64,000 nt of DNA from Achromobacter dolens (GTDB lineage Bacteria; Pseudomonadota; Gammaproteobacteria; Burkholderiales; Burkholderiaceae_B): NCBI RefSeq assembly GCF_902859745.1, contig NZ_CADIJW010000008.1, positions 102,009 through 166,008 on the forward strand. Direction: 5' to 3'. A model generated the notes under the pieces. The model made no database searches. It worked only from the letters and a program-made list of their open reading frames with translations, and was not told the DNA's origin. The position numbers and the translations under genes are program-made. Positions 35,057-44,203 of the stretch are shown here, piece by piece. Position 1 is the first letter of the stretch, and each line of letters starts with the position of its first letter.

Positions 35057-36736
35057 TCAGGCGCGGCCAATGGCGCGGTTGACGGCCGACGCCACCGCGT
35101 CGGACTGGAAGGCGCGCCAGCGCGCGGCGATGTGCTGGTCGGGGCGGATCAGGTAGGCGGTGCCGGACAGCGCGTCATAGCGCTGGGCCAGCAGCCCTTC
35201 GACATCGATGACCCGCGCCAGGTCATCCGGCCAGCCGGCGGCCTCGCCCCCCGGGCTGGCCACCAGCACGGGTGAGACCGGCACGGCCGCCAGGCGCAGC
35301 GCGCGCAGGGCCTGCAGCGTCTGCGCCTCGGGCGGAGCGTCGCCGCAGAACAGCGCCAGCGTGAAGCCCGCGCCCAGTTGCGACAGCCACCAGGGCGAGT
35401 CGCCGGATCCGCGCACCGGCGCGTCCAGCGCCACCGCGCCGGGCCGCATGCGGCCGGCGAAGGTGTCGCTGTCGGGGCTGTTCAGCGGCGAATCGATGTA
35501 CGTGGCGGGCAGCGACAGCCGGCCGCTGTTGACCAGCGAGCGCGCGAACGCATGGGTGCGGGCCAGGTTCAGCACCGCGTTGCGGAAGCTGCGGCTGATG
35601 TCGCTCTTGGGCGTGATGAAGTCGGTGGCGCGCGACGAATTCAGGATGTTCTCGTCGGCGGCATGCTCGCGTTCGGCGGCGTAGCTGTCGATCAGCGATT
35701 CGGGCGCGTGGCCGGCCAGCACCAGGCGCAGTTTCCAGGCCAGGTTCTCGGCGTCCTGCACGCCGCTGTTGGCGCCGCGCGCGCCGAACGGCGAGACGCG
35801 GTGCGCCGAGTCGCCGGCGAACACCACGCGGCCGTGGCGGAACTTGTCCATGCGCTCGCAGGCGAAGGTGTAGACGCTGACCCATTCCAGGTCGAACTGC
35901 GCGTCCGGACCGAGCAGGGCGCGGATGCGCGGCAGCACGTTCTCGGGCTTGACGGCCTCGACCGGGTCGGCGTTCCAGCCCAGTTGGAAGTCGATGCGCC
36001 AGACGTTGTCGGGCTGCATGTGCAGCAGCACCGATTGGTTCGGGTGGAAGGGCGGGTCGAACCAGAACCAGCGCTCGGCCGGGAAGTCGGCCTTCATCTT
36101 GACGTCGGCGATGAGGAAACGGTCGCGGAAGATGCGGCCATGGCTTTCCTGGCCGATCAGCTTGCGCACCGGCGAACGGGCGCCGTCACAGGCCACCAGC
36201 CAATCGGCGCGCAGCGCGTAGCCGCCCTCGGGGGTGTCGATCGACAGCACCACGCCGTCGCCGGCCTGCTCCAGCCCCACCACCTTGTTCTTCCAGCGCA
36301 GGTCGATGTTCGGTTCCTGGCGCGCCTGCTCGTACAGATAGCCCTCGGCGTAGTACTGCTGCAGGTTGATGAACGCGGGGCGGCGGTGGCCGGGCTCGGG
36401 CAGCAGGTCGAAGCGCCATACTTCCTGGTCGCGGAAGAACACCTTGCCCACGTTCCACGACACGCCCTTGTCGACCATGCGCTGACCGACGCCGAGGCGG
36501 TCCCAGATCTCCAGGGTGCGCTTGGAAAAGCAGATGGCGCGCGAGCCGGTGGACAGGCGGTAGTCGTCATCCAGCACCACCACCCGCACGCCCTGGCGCG
36601 CCAGGTCCAGCGCCGTGGTCAGGCCGACCGGGCCGGCGCCCACCACCACCACCGGATGGCGCGCCTGCGTCGCGGCGGCCTGGTCGGCGTGTTTTTCATA
36701 GGCGAACTCCATCGCCTGAAAGTCGATGTCTCCCAC
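35057..36736 (-). CDS. FAD-dependent aromatic hydroxylase, possibly 3-hydroxyphenylacetate 6-hydroxylase (MhaA-like)
   Basis: Group A flavoprotein monooxygenase, 559 residues. The ADP-binding VVVGAGPVGLTTALDLARQG is near residue 30, the second FAD site FAGDSAHRVSPFGARGANS near residue 305, and a thioredoxin-like C-terminal domain follows, as in MhpA and PheA relatives. GTG 36736 has AGGAGA just upstream and no better ATG. Its neighbours are a DUF2783 gene and the hmgA/fahA genes. A 6-hydroxylation of 3-hydroxyphenylacetate would give homogentisate, the HmgA substrate, so that reaction is my best inference. Other phenolic substrates remain possible. Confidence 0.8.
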   Translation of the reverse strand: MGDIDFQAMEFAYEKHADQAAATQARHPVVVVGAGPVGLTTALDLARQGVRVVVLDDDYRLSTGSRAICFSKRTLEIWDRLGVGQRMVDKGVSWNVGKVFFRDQEVWRFDLLPEPGHRRPAFINLQQYYAEGYLYEQARQEPNIDLRWKNKVVGLEQAGDGVVLSIDTPEGGYALRADWLVACDGARSPVRKLIGQESHGRIFRDRFLIADVKMKADFPAERWFWFDPPFHPNQSVLLHMQPDNVWRIDFQLGWNADPVEAVKPENVLPRIRALLGPDAQFDLEWVSVYTFACERMDKFRHGRVVFAGDSAHRVSPFGARGANSGVQDAENLAWKLRLVLAGHAPESLIDSYAAEREHAADENILNSSRATDFITPKSDISRSFRNAVLNLARTHAFARSLVNSGRLSLPATYIDSPLNSPDSDTFAGRMRPGAVALDAPVRGSGDSPWWLSQLGAGFTLALFCGDAPPEAQTLQALRALRLAAVPVSPVLVASPGGEAAGWPDDLARVIDVEGLLAQRYDALSGTAYLIRPDQHIAARWRAFQSDAVASAVNRAIGRA

Positions 36737-36865
36737 GGTTGTCTCCTGTGTGGGTCATTTTGTTTTTATGCGCGGCGCCGCGCGCTGCCCGCGGCCGCTG
36801 GCCGGCGGGCCGTGCGGCGCCGTTTCAATCGGTGGAACGGCGGCCGGCGAGCCGGCCGCGCGGGA

Positions 36866-37819
36866 TCAGCCCTCCAGCTGGGCCCACATTTCCAGGTCGC
36901 GCTTGTCGGTCCAGATGCGCGGATGGACGTGGCCGGTGGCCTCGTCGTAGGCGCGCGATACGTCGAACGGCATGCAGTGGTCGAAGATGACCCAGTCGCT
37001 GTAGCGCGGCTTCATGAAGTCGTAGACCTCGCGGTAGATCGTCTTCAGGTCCTTGCCCTCGGCCACGCCGCGGTTGACCGCGCCGTACAGGTCGGTCAGG
37101 AAGGCGCGCGTGCCGGCCAGGCCCTGGCGCACTTCGGTGGCGTTCTTCAGCGCGGGGCCGCGGCCAGGCACCATCTTTTCGGCCTCGAAGCCCGACAGCG
37201 CATCCAGCGTGCTGGGCCAGTCGCGGAAGTAGGCGTCGCCGCAGTAGGGGGTGGACTGGTATTCGACCAGGTCGCCGGCGAACAGGATCTTCTGCTCGGG
37301 CAGCCAGGCGATGGTGTCGCCCTTGGTGTGGCCGCGGCCGACCTGCAGCAGCTTGACTTCCAGGTTGCCCAGGTTGACGGTCATCTCGCCCTTGAAGGTC
37401 ATGGTGGGCCAGACCAGGCCGGGGGGAATCGATTCGGCGTTGCGGAACAGGCGCGGGAAGCGGCCGATCTCGCTGGCCTTGTCCTGCTCGCCGCGCTCGG
37501 CGATCAGGTCGTAGGTGTCGCGGCTGGCCAGGATCTCCTGGGCGTTGTAGGCCGAGGCGCCGAACACGCGCACCGCGTGGTAGTGCGACAGCAGGATGTA
37601 CTTGATCGGCTTGTCGGTGACTTCGCGGATGCGGCGGATGACGTCCTGCGCCATCACCGGCGTGGCCTGGGTGTCGACCACCATGACGGCCTCGTCGCCG
37701 ATGATCACGCCCGTGTTGGGGTCGCCTTCGGCGGTATAGGCATAGGCGTTGTCGGACAGCTTTTCGAACGACACGACCTTGTCGGCCAGGTCGGCGTGCG
37801 AAGCGAATTGCTTGCTCAT
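36866..37819 (-). CDS. MBL-fold hydrolase with altered metal site
   Basis: Metallo-beta-lactamase fold protein, 317 residues, first gene of the operon before the flavin hydroxylase. The start at 37819 (MSKQFASHADL) has AGGAG six bases upstream. The zinc motif that is normally HxHxDH reads SHYHAVRVFG, keeping the first two His but replacing Asp-His by Val-Arg. The later His in GRGHTKGDTIAWLP and the Asp in LFAGDLVEYQ are present, while the usual terminal PGHG reads PGRGP. One metal site is therefore likely incomplete. It may hydrolyse a ring-derived ester or thioester in the aromatic pathway, but I cannot name its substrate. Confidence 0.78.
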   Translation of the reverse strand: MSKQFASHADLADKVVSFEKLSDNAYAYTAEGDPNTGVIIGDEAVMVVDTQATPVMAQDVIRRIREVTDKPIKYILLSHYHAVRVFGASAYNAQEILASRDTYDLIAERGEQDKASEIGRFPRLFRNAESIPPGLVWPTMTFKGEMTVNLGNLEVKLLQVGRGHTKGDTIAWLPEQKILFAGDLVEYQSTPYCGDAYFRDWPSTLDALSGFEAEKMVPGRGPALKNATEVRQGLAGTRAFLTDLYGAVNRGVAEGKDLKTIYREVYDFMKPRYSDWVIFDHCMPFDVSRAYDEATGHVHPRIWTDKRDLEMWAQLEG

Positions 37820-38047
37820 GGAGGCTCCTTCCACTTTTATAGGAATAGGGTGTGTGGAGGGACTATAGCGTGGCGTTAGTGGTTGTGCAATACGTTTGCT
37901 ATAAACGAATAGACCCTTTTTGGCAGGGATTTCCCTGGGATTTCGGGCGGGGGCGCCCAAATGCGTCCGGGCCGCGCTGGGCGGCCCGGAGGGGAACCTT
38001 TCAGGCCGCGGGCGGCCCCAGGGAATTGGATGTGCTGGCGTGCGCGC
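37820..38047. promoter_or_regulatory. Intergenic region upstream of the MBL/hydroxylase operon
   Basis: AT-richer upstream part (37820-37920) contains CTATAAAC-GAATAG at 37899-37912, sharing the CTATAAA and AATAG strings with the LysR site before hmgA, though the spacing is 6 instead of 11. The other half holds a GC-rich hairpin, CCGGGCCGC/GCGGCCCGG near 37968-37988, beyond the mutM stop on the minus strand. Confidence 0.3.
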
Positions 38048-38875
38048 TCAGGTCTTCTGGCACTTCGGGCAGTAGTACGTGGCCCGCTGGCCCTGGACGA
38101 TGCGCTTGATCGGCGTGCCGCACACCCGGCAGGGCTGGCCGGCGCGCTCGTAGACCGCCGCGTGGATCTCGAAATACGCGCCCGGCTCGCCGGTGGCGCC
38201 GACATAGTCGCGCAGGGTGCTGCCGCCGGAGGTCAGGGCGTCGGCCAGGGTGGCGCGCACCATGTCCGCCAGGCGGTCGCAGCGGGCGCGCGACAGTTTG
38301 TTGGCCGGGGTCTTGGGATTGATGCGGGCGCGGAACAGGCTTTCGGAGGCGTAGATATTGCCCACGCCTACCACCGCCATGCCGGCCAGCAGCACCTGCT
38401 TGATCGCGGCGCCGTGGTTCTTGAAGTGGTGGTGCAGCCAGGCGCCGTCGAAGCGCGGGTCGAACGGCTCGATGCCGAGCTTGGCCAGCAGGGGGTGGTT
38501 TTCGACCGGTCCGTCCGCTTCGGGATGCCACAGCACGGCGCCGAAGCGGCGCGGGTCGTGCAGGCGCAGCACCGCCTGGTCGAAGATCCATTCGACGTGG
38601 TCGTGCTTGCGCAGGAATTCGCCCGGGGCCACGCTGCGCAGCGACCCGGACATGCCCAGGTGCACGATCTGGGTGCCGTGGTCAAAGCGCAGCAGCAGGT
38701 ATTTGCCGCGCCGGCCGCATTCCTGCACGGTGCGCCCACCCACCAGGGCGGGCAGGTCGGCCGGGATGGGCCAGCGCATCCGGGACTCGTGGACGATCAG
38801 CCGCGTGAGGGGGCGGCCGGTGATGACAGCGTCGATTCCGCGACGCGTGGTTTCAACTTCAGGCAGTTCCGGCAT
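38048..38875 (-). CDS. mutM: Formamidopyrimidine-DNA glycosylase
   Basis: Base-excision repair enzyme removing 8-oxoguanine and Fapy lesions and nicking the strand by beta,delta-elimination. From ATG 38875 the mature protein begins PELPEVETTRRGID, placing the catalytic Pro and Glu right after Met; the open frame continues upstream but that N-terminus must be free. The helix-two-turn-helix region includes GVGNIYASESLFRA, and the C-terminal zinc finger is CRVCGTPIKRIV with YYCPKCQ. 275 residues, normal length. It is divergent from the TPR gene; the two starts are about 60 bp apart. Confidence 0.96.
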   Translation of the reverse strand: MPELPEVETTRRGIDAVITGRPLTRLIVHESRMRWPIPADLPALVGGRTVQECGRRGKYLLLRFDHGTQIVHLGMSGSLRSVAPGEFLRKHDHVEWIFDQAVLRLHDPRRFGAVLWHPEADGPVENHPLLAKLGIEPFDPRFDGAWLHHHFKNHGAAIKQVLLAGMAVVGVGNIYASESLFRARINPKTPANKLSRARCDRLADMVRATLADALTSGGSTLRDYVGATGEPGAYFEIHAAVYERAGQPCRVCGTPIKRIVQGQRATYYCPKCQKT

Positions 38876-38936
38876 GAGCCAGTGTAAGATCATCAATTGC
38901 GTGTACGAAGATTGTGCCACCAACCGGACGGGCCGC

Positions 38937-40760
38937 GTGAAGTCGTCTTTCAAACAAATGAATATCGGGATTGCCGCGCTGGCGCTTGCGTTGGCCTCCG
39001 CCCTGGCCCCTCAGGCCCAGGCCGCCGACAGCCGGACGCGGGATGCGACCGGCCCCCGCATGGCGCCCCAGAACCGCCAGCCAGAAACCGAGGTGATCCG
39101 CCTGCGTCCGGGCCAACTGCCCTACGTCTCGCTGACCGCCGACATCTTCTACCGCGTCCTGGCGTCGGAAATCGCCGCCCAGCGCGGCATGTACGGCACC
39201 GCCGCCAACACCATGGTCGGCCTGGCCCGCGACACCGGCGATCCCCGCCTGGCGCGCCGCGGCCTGGAATTCCAACTTGCCGGCGGCAATCTGCCGGGCG
39301 CCCTGGACGCCGCCCGGGTCTGGGCCCGCCTGTCTCCCAACGATCTGGAAGCCAGCTCAACCGAACTGGCGCTGGCCGCCGCCAATGGCCAGACGAAGGG
39401 CCTGTCGCAGGCCCTGCGCAACCGCATCGAAGCCTCGCGCGACAAGCCCGCCGCCATCGGCCAGGCCCTGGCCGTGCTGAGCCGCCTGAACGATCGCCGC
39501 CTGGCGCTGCGCATCCTTGACGAAGCCCTCAGCGACAGCGTGCGCAAGCTGCCGGCCGCCCATCTGGCGCTGGCCGACGTGGCCTCCGCCGCCGGCGACT
39601 ACCCGCGCGCCTCCCAGGAGGCACGCGCCGCCCTGGCCGCCGATCCCAAGTCCGAACCGGCCGCCCAGCGCGTCCTGGAGTACGGCGCCAAGGTCGACCC
39701 GCAGCGCGCGCAGGCCGATGCCCGCGCCTATATCAACCGCAATCCCAACGCCCGCAAGGTGCGCCTGATGCTGGCCGGCCAGATGGCCGACGCCGGCGAC
39801 TACAGCGGCGCGCTGGCCGAGCTGCAGGCCATGTCGCGGCGCTCGCCGGAAGACTTCGACCTGCTCTTCATGCAGGCCCAACTGGCCTACAAGGCCGGCC
39901 AACTGCCGCAGGCCAAGACGCTGCTGCAGCAGTACCTGGACGTGCAGAACCAGCGCCAGCGCGCCATCGTGCCGGGCGCCACCGACGCCGGCGCCGCGGC
40001 GGCCGACGCCCACGTGCTGCTGTCGCGCATCGCCGAAGACCAGGGCCAGTACGACGAAGCCATCGCCGAACTCGGCCGCATCGACGATCCGTCGCTGCGT
40101 TTCTCGGCGCGCATGCGCCAGGCCGCCCTGCGCGCCAAGTCCGGCCGCATCGACGACGCCATCAAGATGGTCGACGCCGCCGCGCCCCAGGACGAGGAAG
40201 AACGCACCCTGGGCGTGCTGACCAAGGCGCAGATCCTGCGCGACGCCGACCGCGTCGGCCAGGCCGTGTCGGTGCTGGAAGCGGCCGACCAGGCGCTCCC
40301 CGACACCGTCGAAATCAAGTACGAGCTGGCCATGTTGTACGAGCGCCAGGACCGCCTGGCCGACCTCGAACGCATGTTGCGCCAGGTCATCGCGCTGGAT
40401 CCCGAGCACGCCCACGCCTACAACGCGCTGGGCTACACGCTGGCCGACCACAACCAGCGCCTGCCCGAGGCGCTGGATCTCATCACCCAGGCGCTGGAAC
40501 TGTCGCCCAACGACCCGTTCATCCTGGACAGCATGGGCTGGGTCAAATTCCGCATGGGCGACCAGGTCGCCGCGGTCGATTACCTGCGCCGCGCCTATGG
40601 CGTGCGGCCCGAGGCCGACATCGCCGCCCACCTGGCCGAGGTGCTCTGGACCCAGGGCAAACGCGATCAGGCGGTCGAGCTGCTGCGCGCCGCAGTGCAG
40701 AAGGATCCCAAGAACAAGACCGTGCTCGACGTCATCAAGCGCCTGGGGGTCAGCCTGTGA
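38937..40760 (+). CDS. Exported tetratricopeptide-repeat protein
   Basis: Secreted TPR protein of about 607 residues, directly upstream of lolB. The GTG at 38937 gives a Lys-containing signal peptide (VKSSFKQMNIGIAALALALA, cleavage near QAQAAD); ATG 38958 is an alternative. The rest is almost wholly helical repeats, the clearest being the C-terminal TPRs with AHAYNALGYTLADHNQRLPE and DPFILDSMGWVKFRMGD. Its last four bases form GTGA with the lolB start, so it is translationally coupled to lolB. Members of this family precede lolB in many betaproteobacteria; a role in outer-membrane lipoprotein or envelope assembly is inferred only. Confidence 0.8.
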   Translation: MKSSFKQMNIGIAALALALASALAPQAQAADSRTRDATGPRMAPQNRQPETEVIRLRPGQLPYVSLTADIFYRVLASEIAAQRGMYGTAANTMVGLARDTGDPRLARRGLEFQLAGGNLPGALDAARVWARLSPNDLEASSTELALAAANGQTKGLSQALRNRIEASRDKPAAIGQALAVLSRLNDRRLALRILDEALSDSVRKLPAAHLALADVASAAGDYPRASQEARAALAADPKSEPAAQRVLEYGAKVDPQRAQADARAYINRNPNARKVRLMLAGQMADAGDYSGALAELQAMSRRSPEDFDLLFMQAQLAYKAGQLPQAKTLLQQYLDVQNQRQRAIVPGATDAGAAAADAHVLLSRIAEDQGQYDEAIAELGRIDDPSLRFSARMRQAALRAKSGRIDDAIKMVDAAAPQDEEERTLGVLTKAQILRDADRVGQAVSVLEAADQALPDTVEIKYELAMLYERQDRLADLERMLRQVIALDPEHAHAYNALGYTLADHNQRLPEALDLITQALELSPNDPFILDSMGWVKFRMGDQVAAVDYLRRAYGVRPEADIAAHLAEVLWTQGKRDQAVELLRAAVQKDPKNKTVLDVIKRLGVSL

Positions 40761-41350
40761 CGGCAGCGTTGCGCGGCAGTCTGGGCTGGATGCGCTGGGC
40801 GCTGCTGGCCATGCTGGCGTTCGTGCTGGCGGCCTGCACCACCACGCCCAAGCCCATTGAAGGCACGTCGCCGGATGCGTTCTCGCGCATCGGCCGTTTC
40901 GCCATCACGGTCAACGAGGAAAGCGGCAGGCAGAATGCCGTGCAGGGTGGTTTTTCCTGGTCTGACGACGGCCGTCGCTACGTGCTCGACCTGACCAACC
41001 CGCTTGGATCGACCGAGGCGCGCGTCGAGGGCCAACCCGGCGCGGCCAGCCTGACCAAGGCCGACGGCACCCGCCTGGTGGCCGATAACCCCGACGCCCT
41101 GGCCGAAGACGCCTTGGGCAGCAGCATGCCGGTGTCCGGCCTGCGCGATTGGCTGCGCGGCAGGCTGCCGGGCCAGCCCGAGGCCAGCGATGTCTCCAAC
41201 GACGAGCTAGGCCGCCCCGTGGCGTTCGAACAGGGGGGCTGGCGCGCGCGGTTGTCGCGCTACGACACGCTCGGCCCCCAGATGCTGGTGCTCGAGCGCC
41301 AGGAGCCTGGCCGCCGCATCATGGTGCGGCTGGTCGTCAACAAGCCCTGA
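40757..41350 (+). CDS. lolB: Outer-membrane lipoprotein insertion factor LolB
   Basis: Receives lipoproteins from periplasmic LolA and inserts them into the outer membrane. The 197-residue precursor has a lipobox LAAC with lipidated Cys27. The mature part has the LolB beta-barrel motifs GRFAITVNEESGRQNAVQGGF and YVLDLTNPLGSTEARVEG. The GTG start overlaps the preceding stop (GTGA). A hairpin with a UUCG tetraloop follows at 41376-41393. In related genomes ispE normally comes next; here a chemotaxis receptor intervenes. Confidence 0.9.
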   Translation: MTAALRGSLGWMRWALLAMLAFVLAACTTTPKPIEGTSPDAFSRIGRFAITVNEESGRQNAVQGGFSWSDDGRRYVLDLTNPLGSTEARVEGQPGAASLTKADGTRLVADNPDALAEDALGSSMPVSGLRDWLRGRLPGQPEASDVSNDELGRPVAFEQGGWRARLSRYDTLGPQMLVLERQEPGRRIMVRLVVNKP

Positions 41351-41375
41351 TTCCCGCCGCTTCATGACCCGCGCG

Positions 41376-41393
41376 ACGGCCCTTCGGGGCCGT
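41376..41393 (+). terminator. UUCG-capped hairpin after lolB
   Basis: ACGGCC (41376-41381), loop C-TTCG-G, then GGCCGT (41388-41393), followed by a weak T-rich tail (TGTCTCGTCC). The stable tetraloop suggests termination or mRNA stabilisation at the end of lolB. Confidence 0.5.
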
Positions 41394-41469
41394 TGTCTCG
41401 TCCGTCGGTAGCACGTCCCTCCGGCTTCAATTTGGCAAATAAGCGTTGCAAAACCGACTCTGTTACTGA

Positions 41470-41497
41470 TTGATAGATTCTGTTTAGCCTGAATAAT
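41470..41497 (+). promoter_or_regulatory. Putative promoter of the chemotaxis receptor gene
   Basis: TTGATA (41470-41475), a 16-base spacer and AATAAT (41492-41497) lie in an AT-rich stretch about 90 bp before the receptor start. I saw no convincing flagellar sigma-28 sequence. Confidence 0.35.
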
Positions 41498-41586
41498 CCT
41501 CCGATCCCCGCGCGCACGACCCCTGCGCGCGGCATGCAAGGCCGGCGGTCGCGGATCGCGCCGCCGCTTTTTTACGGAGAATGCCA

Positions 41587-43185
41587 ATGTTCAGGAATAC
41601 GCGAATCGCGACGATGCTCTTGGGGATCATCGCGCTGTTTTTCACTTTCCAGTTGCTGGTGGGCGGCATGGGTTTCGTCGCCCTGCGGCAGACCAACCAG
41701 GACGTCGGCCAGCTCTATCGCCTTTCCTCGCAACAGGTCAATGCCGTCAACACGGCGGCGTTGTCGCTGGTCGCGGCGCGCACCGACCTGAGCCGCTACG
41801 CCACCCGGGTGGCGCAGGGCAATGCCAGCGACACCACCGCGCTGCGCCTGGCGCGCCAGCGCATCGCCGCGGGCGACCGCGCCTTCCAGGGCTTCGCCGG
41901 CGGCCTGTCGGCCGACGAGAAGGTCGTGTCCAAGGACCTGATCGAGGCCTACACCAACCTCAGCAACAACCTGCAGAACGTCGGCAAGGTGCTGGAGGCT
42001 GGTGACATGGACGCCTACTTCAAGCAGGGCACGCAGCAGGTGCAGGAACTGCTGGTGTCCGAGCGTGACGCCTTCATGAAGCGCGCCGAGGCCACCGGCC
42101 AGGAGGTGATGGACGAGATTTCGCTGTTCCACATGATCTTCTCGTACCTGCTGGCCGGCATCCTGGTGCTGGGCCTGTTGATGGCGGTGGGCGCGCATGT
42201 GCTGATCCGCCGCATGATCGTGCGGCCGCTGCTGGAAGCCGGCGACATCTTCCGCCGCATCGCCGAGGGCGACCTGACGCGCCGCGTGGCCGATCGCGGC
42301 CGCAACGAGATCGGCGCGTTGCTCAACGCCCTGCGCGCGATGCAGGACAGCCTGGTGCGCACGGTGTCCACGGTGCGCCGCGGCGTCGATGAGATCAACG
42401 TCGGCGCGCGCGAAATCTCGTCCGGCAATGCCGACCTGTCCAGCCGCACCGAAGAGCAGGCCGCCTCGCTGGAGGAAACCGCCGCCAGCATGGAAGAGCT
42501 GGCCACCACCGTGAAGCAGAACGCCGACACCGCGCGCGAAGCCAACCGCATGGTCGCCGCTTCGGCCGCCGTGGCGCAGCGCGGCGGCGAGGCCGTCTCC
42601 AGCGTGGTCGAGACCATGCGCGCCATCCAGGGCAGCTCGTCGCGCATTTCCGACATCGTCGGCGTGATCGATGGCATCGCTTTCCAGACCAACATCCTGG
42701 CGCTGAATGCCGCGGTGGAAGCCGCGCGCGCCGGCGAGCAGGGCAAGGGCTTTGCCGTAGTCGCCAGCGAGGTGCGCACATTGGCCCAGCGCAGCGCCGC
42801 CGCCGCCAAGGAAATCAAGCAGCTCATCGAGGACTCGGCGCAGAAGGTCGGCGTCGGTTCCGAGCAGGTCGAAACCGCCGGCGCCACCATGCGCGAGATC
42901 GTCGATTCGGTGCAGCGCGTGACCAGCCTGATGGGCGAAATCTCGGCCGCGTCGGAAGAGCAGGCCACCGGCATCGACCAGGTCAACCGCGCCGTGACGC
43001 AAATGGACGGCGTGACCCAGCAGAACGCCGCGCTGGTGGAGCAGGCCGCCGCCGCGGCCGGCGCGCTCGAAGAGCAGGCGCGCCAGCTGGCGGGCGCGGT
43101 GGCAGTGTTCAAGCTGCCGGAAGGGCAGGTGATCGAGGCCCCGGCCGAACGCCTGGCCGGCCGCGTCGCGCCGCAGATCGCCTGA
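41587..43185 (+). CDS. Methyl-accepting chemotaxis protein
   Basis: Transmembrane chemoreceptor of 532 residues. TM1 covers about residues 8-30; a helical periplasmic ligand domain (Tar/four-helix-bundle type) runs to about 185; TM2 is at about 185-208. A HAMP domain follows ([21 protein letters not shown]), then the cytoplasmic signalling hairpin with [18 protein letters not shown] near residue 370. Tsr-type adaptation-helix sequences flank it. No C-terminal NWETF-like CheR-binding pentapeptide is present. ATG 41587 has GGAGA at 6 nt; the ATG at 41581 is too close to it. The gene interrupts the usual lolB-ispE neighbourhood and no chemotaxis genes flank it. Ligand unknown. Confidence 0.92.
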   Translation: MFRNTRIATMLLGIIALFFTFQLLVGGMGFVALRQTNQDVGQLYRLSSQQVNAVNTAALSLVAARTDLSRYATRVAQGNASDTTALRLARQRIAAGDRAFQGFAGGLSADEKVVSKDLIEAYTNLSNNLQNVGKVLEAGDMDAYFKQGTQQVQELLVSERDAFMKRAEATGQEVMDEISLFHMIFSYLLAGILVLGLLMAVGAHVLIRRMIVRPLLEAGDIFRRIAEGDLTRRVADRGRNEIGALLNALRAMQDSLVRTVSTVRRGVDEINVGAREISSGNADLSSRTEEQAASLEETAASMEELATTVKQNADTAREANRMVAASAAVAQRGGEAVSSVVETMRAIQGSSSRISDIVGVIDGIAFQTNILALNAAVEAARAGEQGKGFAVVASEVRTLAQRSAAAAKEIKQLIEDSAQKVGVGSEQVETAGATMREIVDSVQRVTSLMGEISAASEEQATGIDQVNRAVTQMDGVTQQNAALVEQAAAAAGALEEQARQLAGAVAVFKLPEGQVIEAPAERLAGRVAPQIA

Positions 43186-43260
43186 TCCGTGGCCGAGGGG
43201 GGGCGTCGGGGGCCGGGTGATCGCTAAAATCGACCCGTCTGTCTTTTTTCCCGATCCGCC

Positions 43261-44202
43261 GTGACCCTCTACGACGTACCCGCACCCGCCAAGGTCAACC
43301 TGTTCCTGCACGTGGTGGGCCGCCGTGCCGACGGCTACCACCTGCTGCAGACCGCCTTCCGCTTCATCGATCTGTGCGACACGCTGCATTTCGAGGCGCG
43401 CGCCGATGGCGTCATCAGCCGCGCCGCGGAATTGCCTGGCGTGTCCGAAGAGGAAGATCTCACCCTGCGCGCCGCCCGCGCGCTGCAACAGGCCACCGGC
43501 ACGCGCCAGGGCGCGCAGATCGCGCTGGAAAAGCGCATTCCGCAGGGCGGCGGCCTGGGTGGCGGTTCGAGCGACGCGGCCACCGTGCTGATCGCCTTGA
43601 ACCGCCTGTGGGGCACCGGGCTGTCGCGGCGCGAGCTGATGGAACTGGCGTTGCCGCTGGGTGCGGATGTGCCGGTGTTCGTGTTCGGCCAGTCCGCCTT
43701 TGCCGAGGGCGTGGGCGAAAAACTGACGGCGCTGGACCTGCCGGCGCGCGCCTATCTGGTGGCGCAACCGGACGCGAGCGTGCCGACCGTTGGAATTTTT
43801 TCCGCACCCGATTTGACAAGAGATTCTTCTTACATCACAATAGCGGACTTTCTTGCTTCGCCTACATTTTCCTTCGGGAAAAATGATTTGGAGCCGGTGG
43901 TCTACCGACTTTATCCTGAGGTTCTCAGGGCATCGCGGTGGCTTGCAGAGCAGGGTGTGTTGAAAAACACGGGAACCCAAGTTCGCATGTCGGGATCTGG
44001 CGCGTGTTTGTACGCCGAGTTTTCCGAGCTGTCGGAGGCCGTTTTGGCGAAAACGGAAATTACCGCTACAATGCGCGGCGCTGTTGAAGCAAACTGCAAA
44101 AACGCAGATGACACAGACAGCACAACGCATCCACGGTTCCGGTTAGTGCAGGCGTGTCCTGGGTTGACTGAACATCCGTTGCGGAATTGGATTGCAAGAT
44201 AG
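43261..44202 (+). CDS. ispE: 4-diphosphocytidyl-2-C-methyl-D-erythritol kinase
   Basis: GHMP kinase of the non-mevalonate isoprenoid pathway, phosphorylating CDP-ME at the 2-hydroxyl. GTG start at 43261; 313 residues. The N-terminal PAPAKVNLFLHVVGRRADGYH and the ATP loop PQGGGLGGGSSDAATVL near residue 92 are intact, as is the third motif VRMSGSGACLYAEF near residue 240. From about 43790 the gene becomes distinctly AT-rich, unlike its first half, and this part carries a promoter-like sequence (44044-44072) for the tRNA downstream. The C-terminus RLVQACPGLTEHPLRNWIAR is regular for betaproteobacterial IspE, so the reading frame is sound. Confidence 0.93.
   Translation: MTLYDVPAPAKVNLFLHVVGRRADGYHLLQTAFRFIDLCDTLHFEARADGVISRAAELPGVSEEEDLTLRAARALQQATGTRQGAQIALEKRIPQGGGLGGGSSDAATVLIALNRLWGTGLSRRELMELALPLGADVPVFVFGQSAFAEGVGEKLTALDLPARAYLVAQPDASVPTVGIFSAPDLTRDSSYITIADFLASPTFSFGKNDLEPVVYRLYPEVLRASRWLAEQGVLKNTGTQVRMSGSGACLYAEFSELSEAVLAKTEITATMRGAVEANCKNADDTDSTTHPRFRLVQACPGLTEHPLRNWIAR
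44044..44072 (+). promoter_or_regulatory. Promoter inside ispE, probably for tRNA-Gln
   Basis: TTGGCG (44044-44049), a 17-base A-rich spacer and TACAAT (44067-44072), followed by a GC-rich discriminator GCGCGG typical of stable-RNA promoters. A second, weaker pair (TTGACT 44164, TTGGAT 44187) lies closer to the tRNA. Confidence 0.5.
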
Positions 44203-44203
44203 T

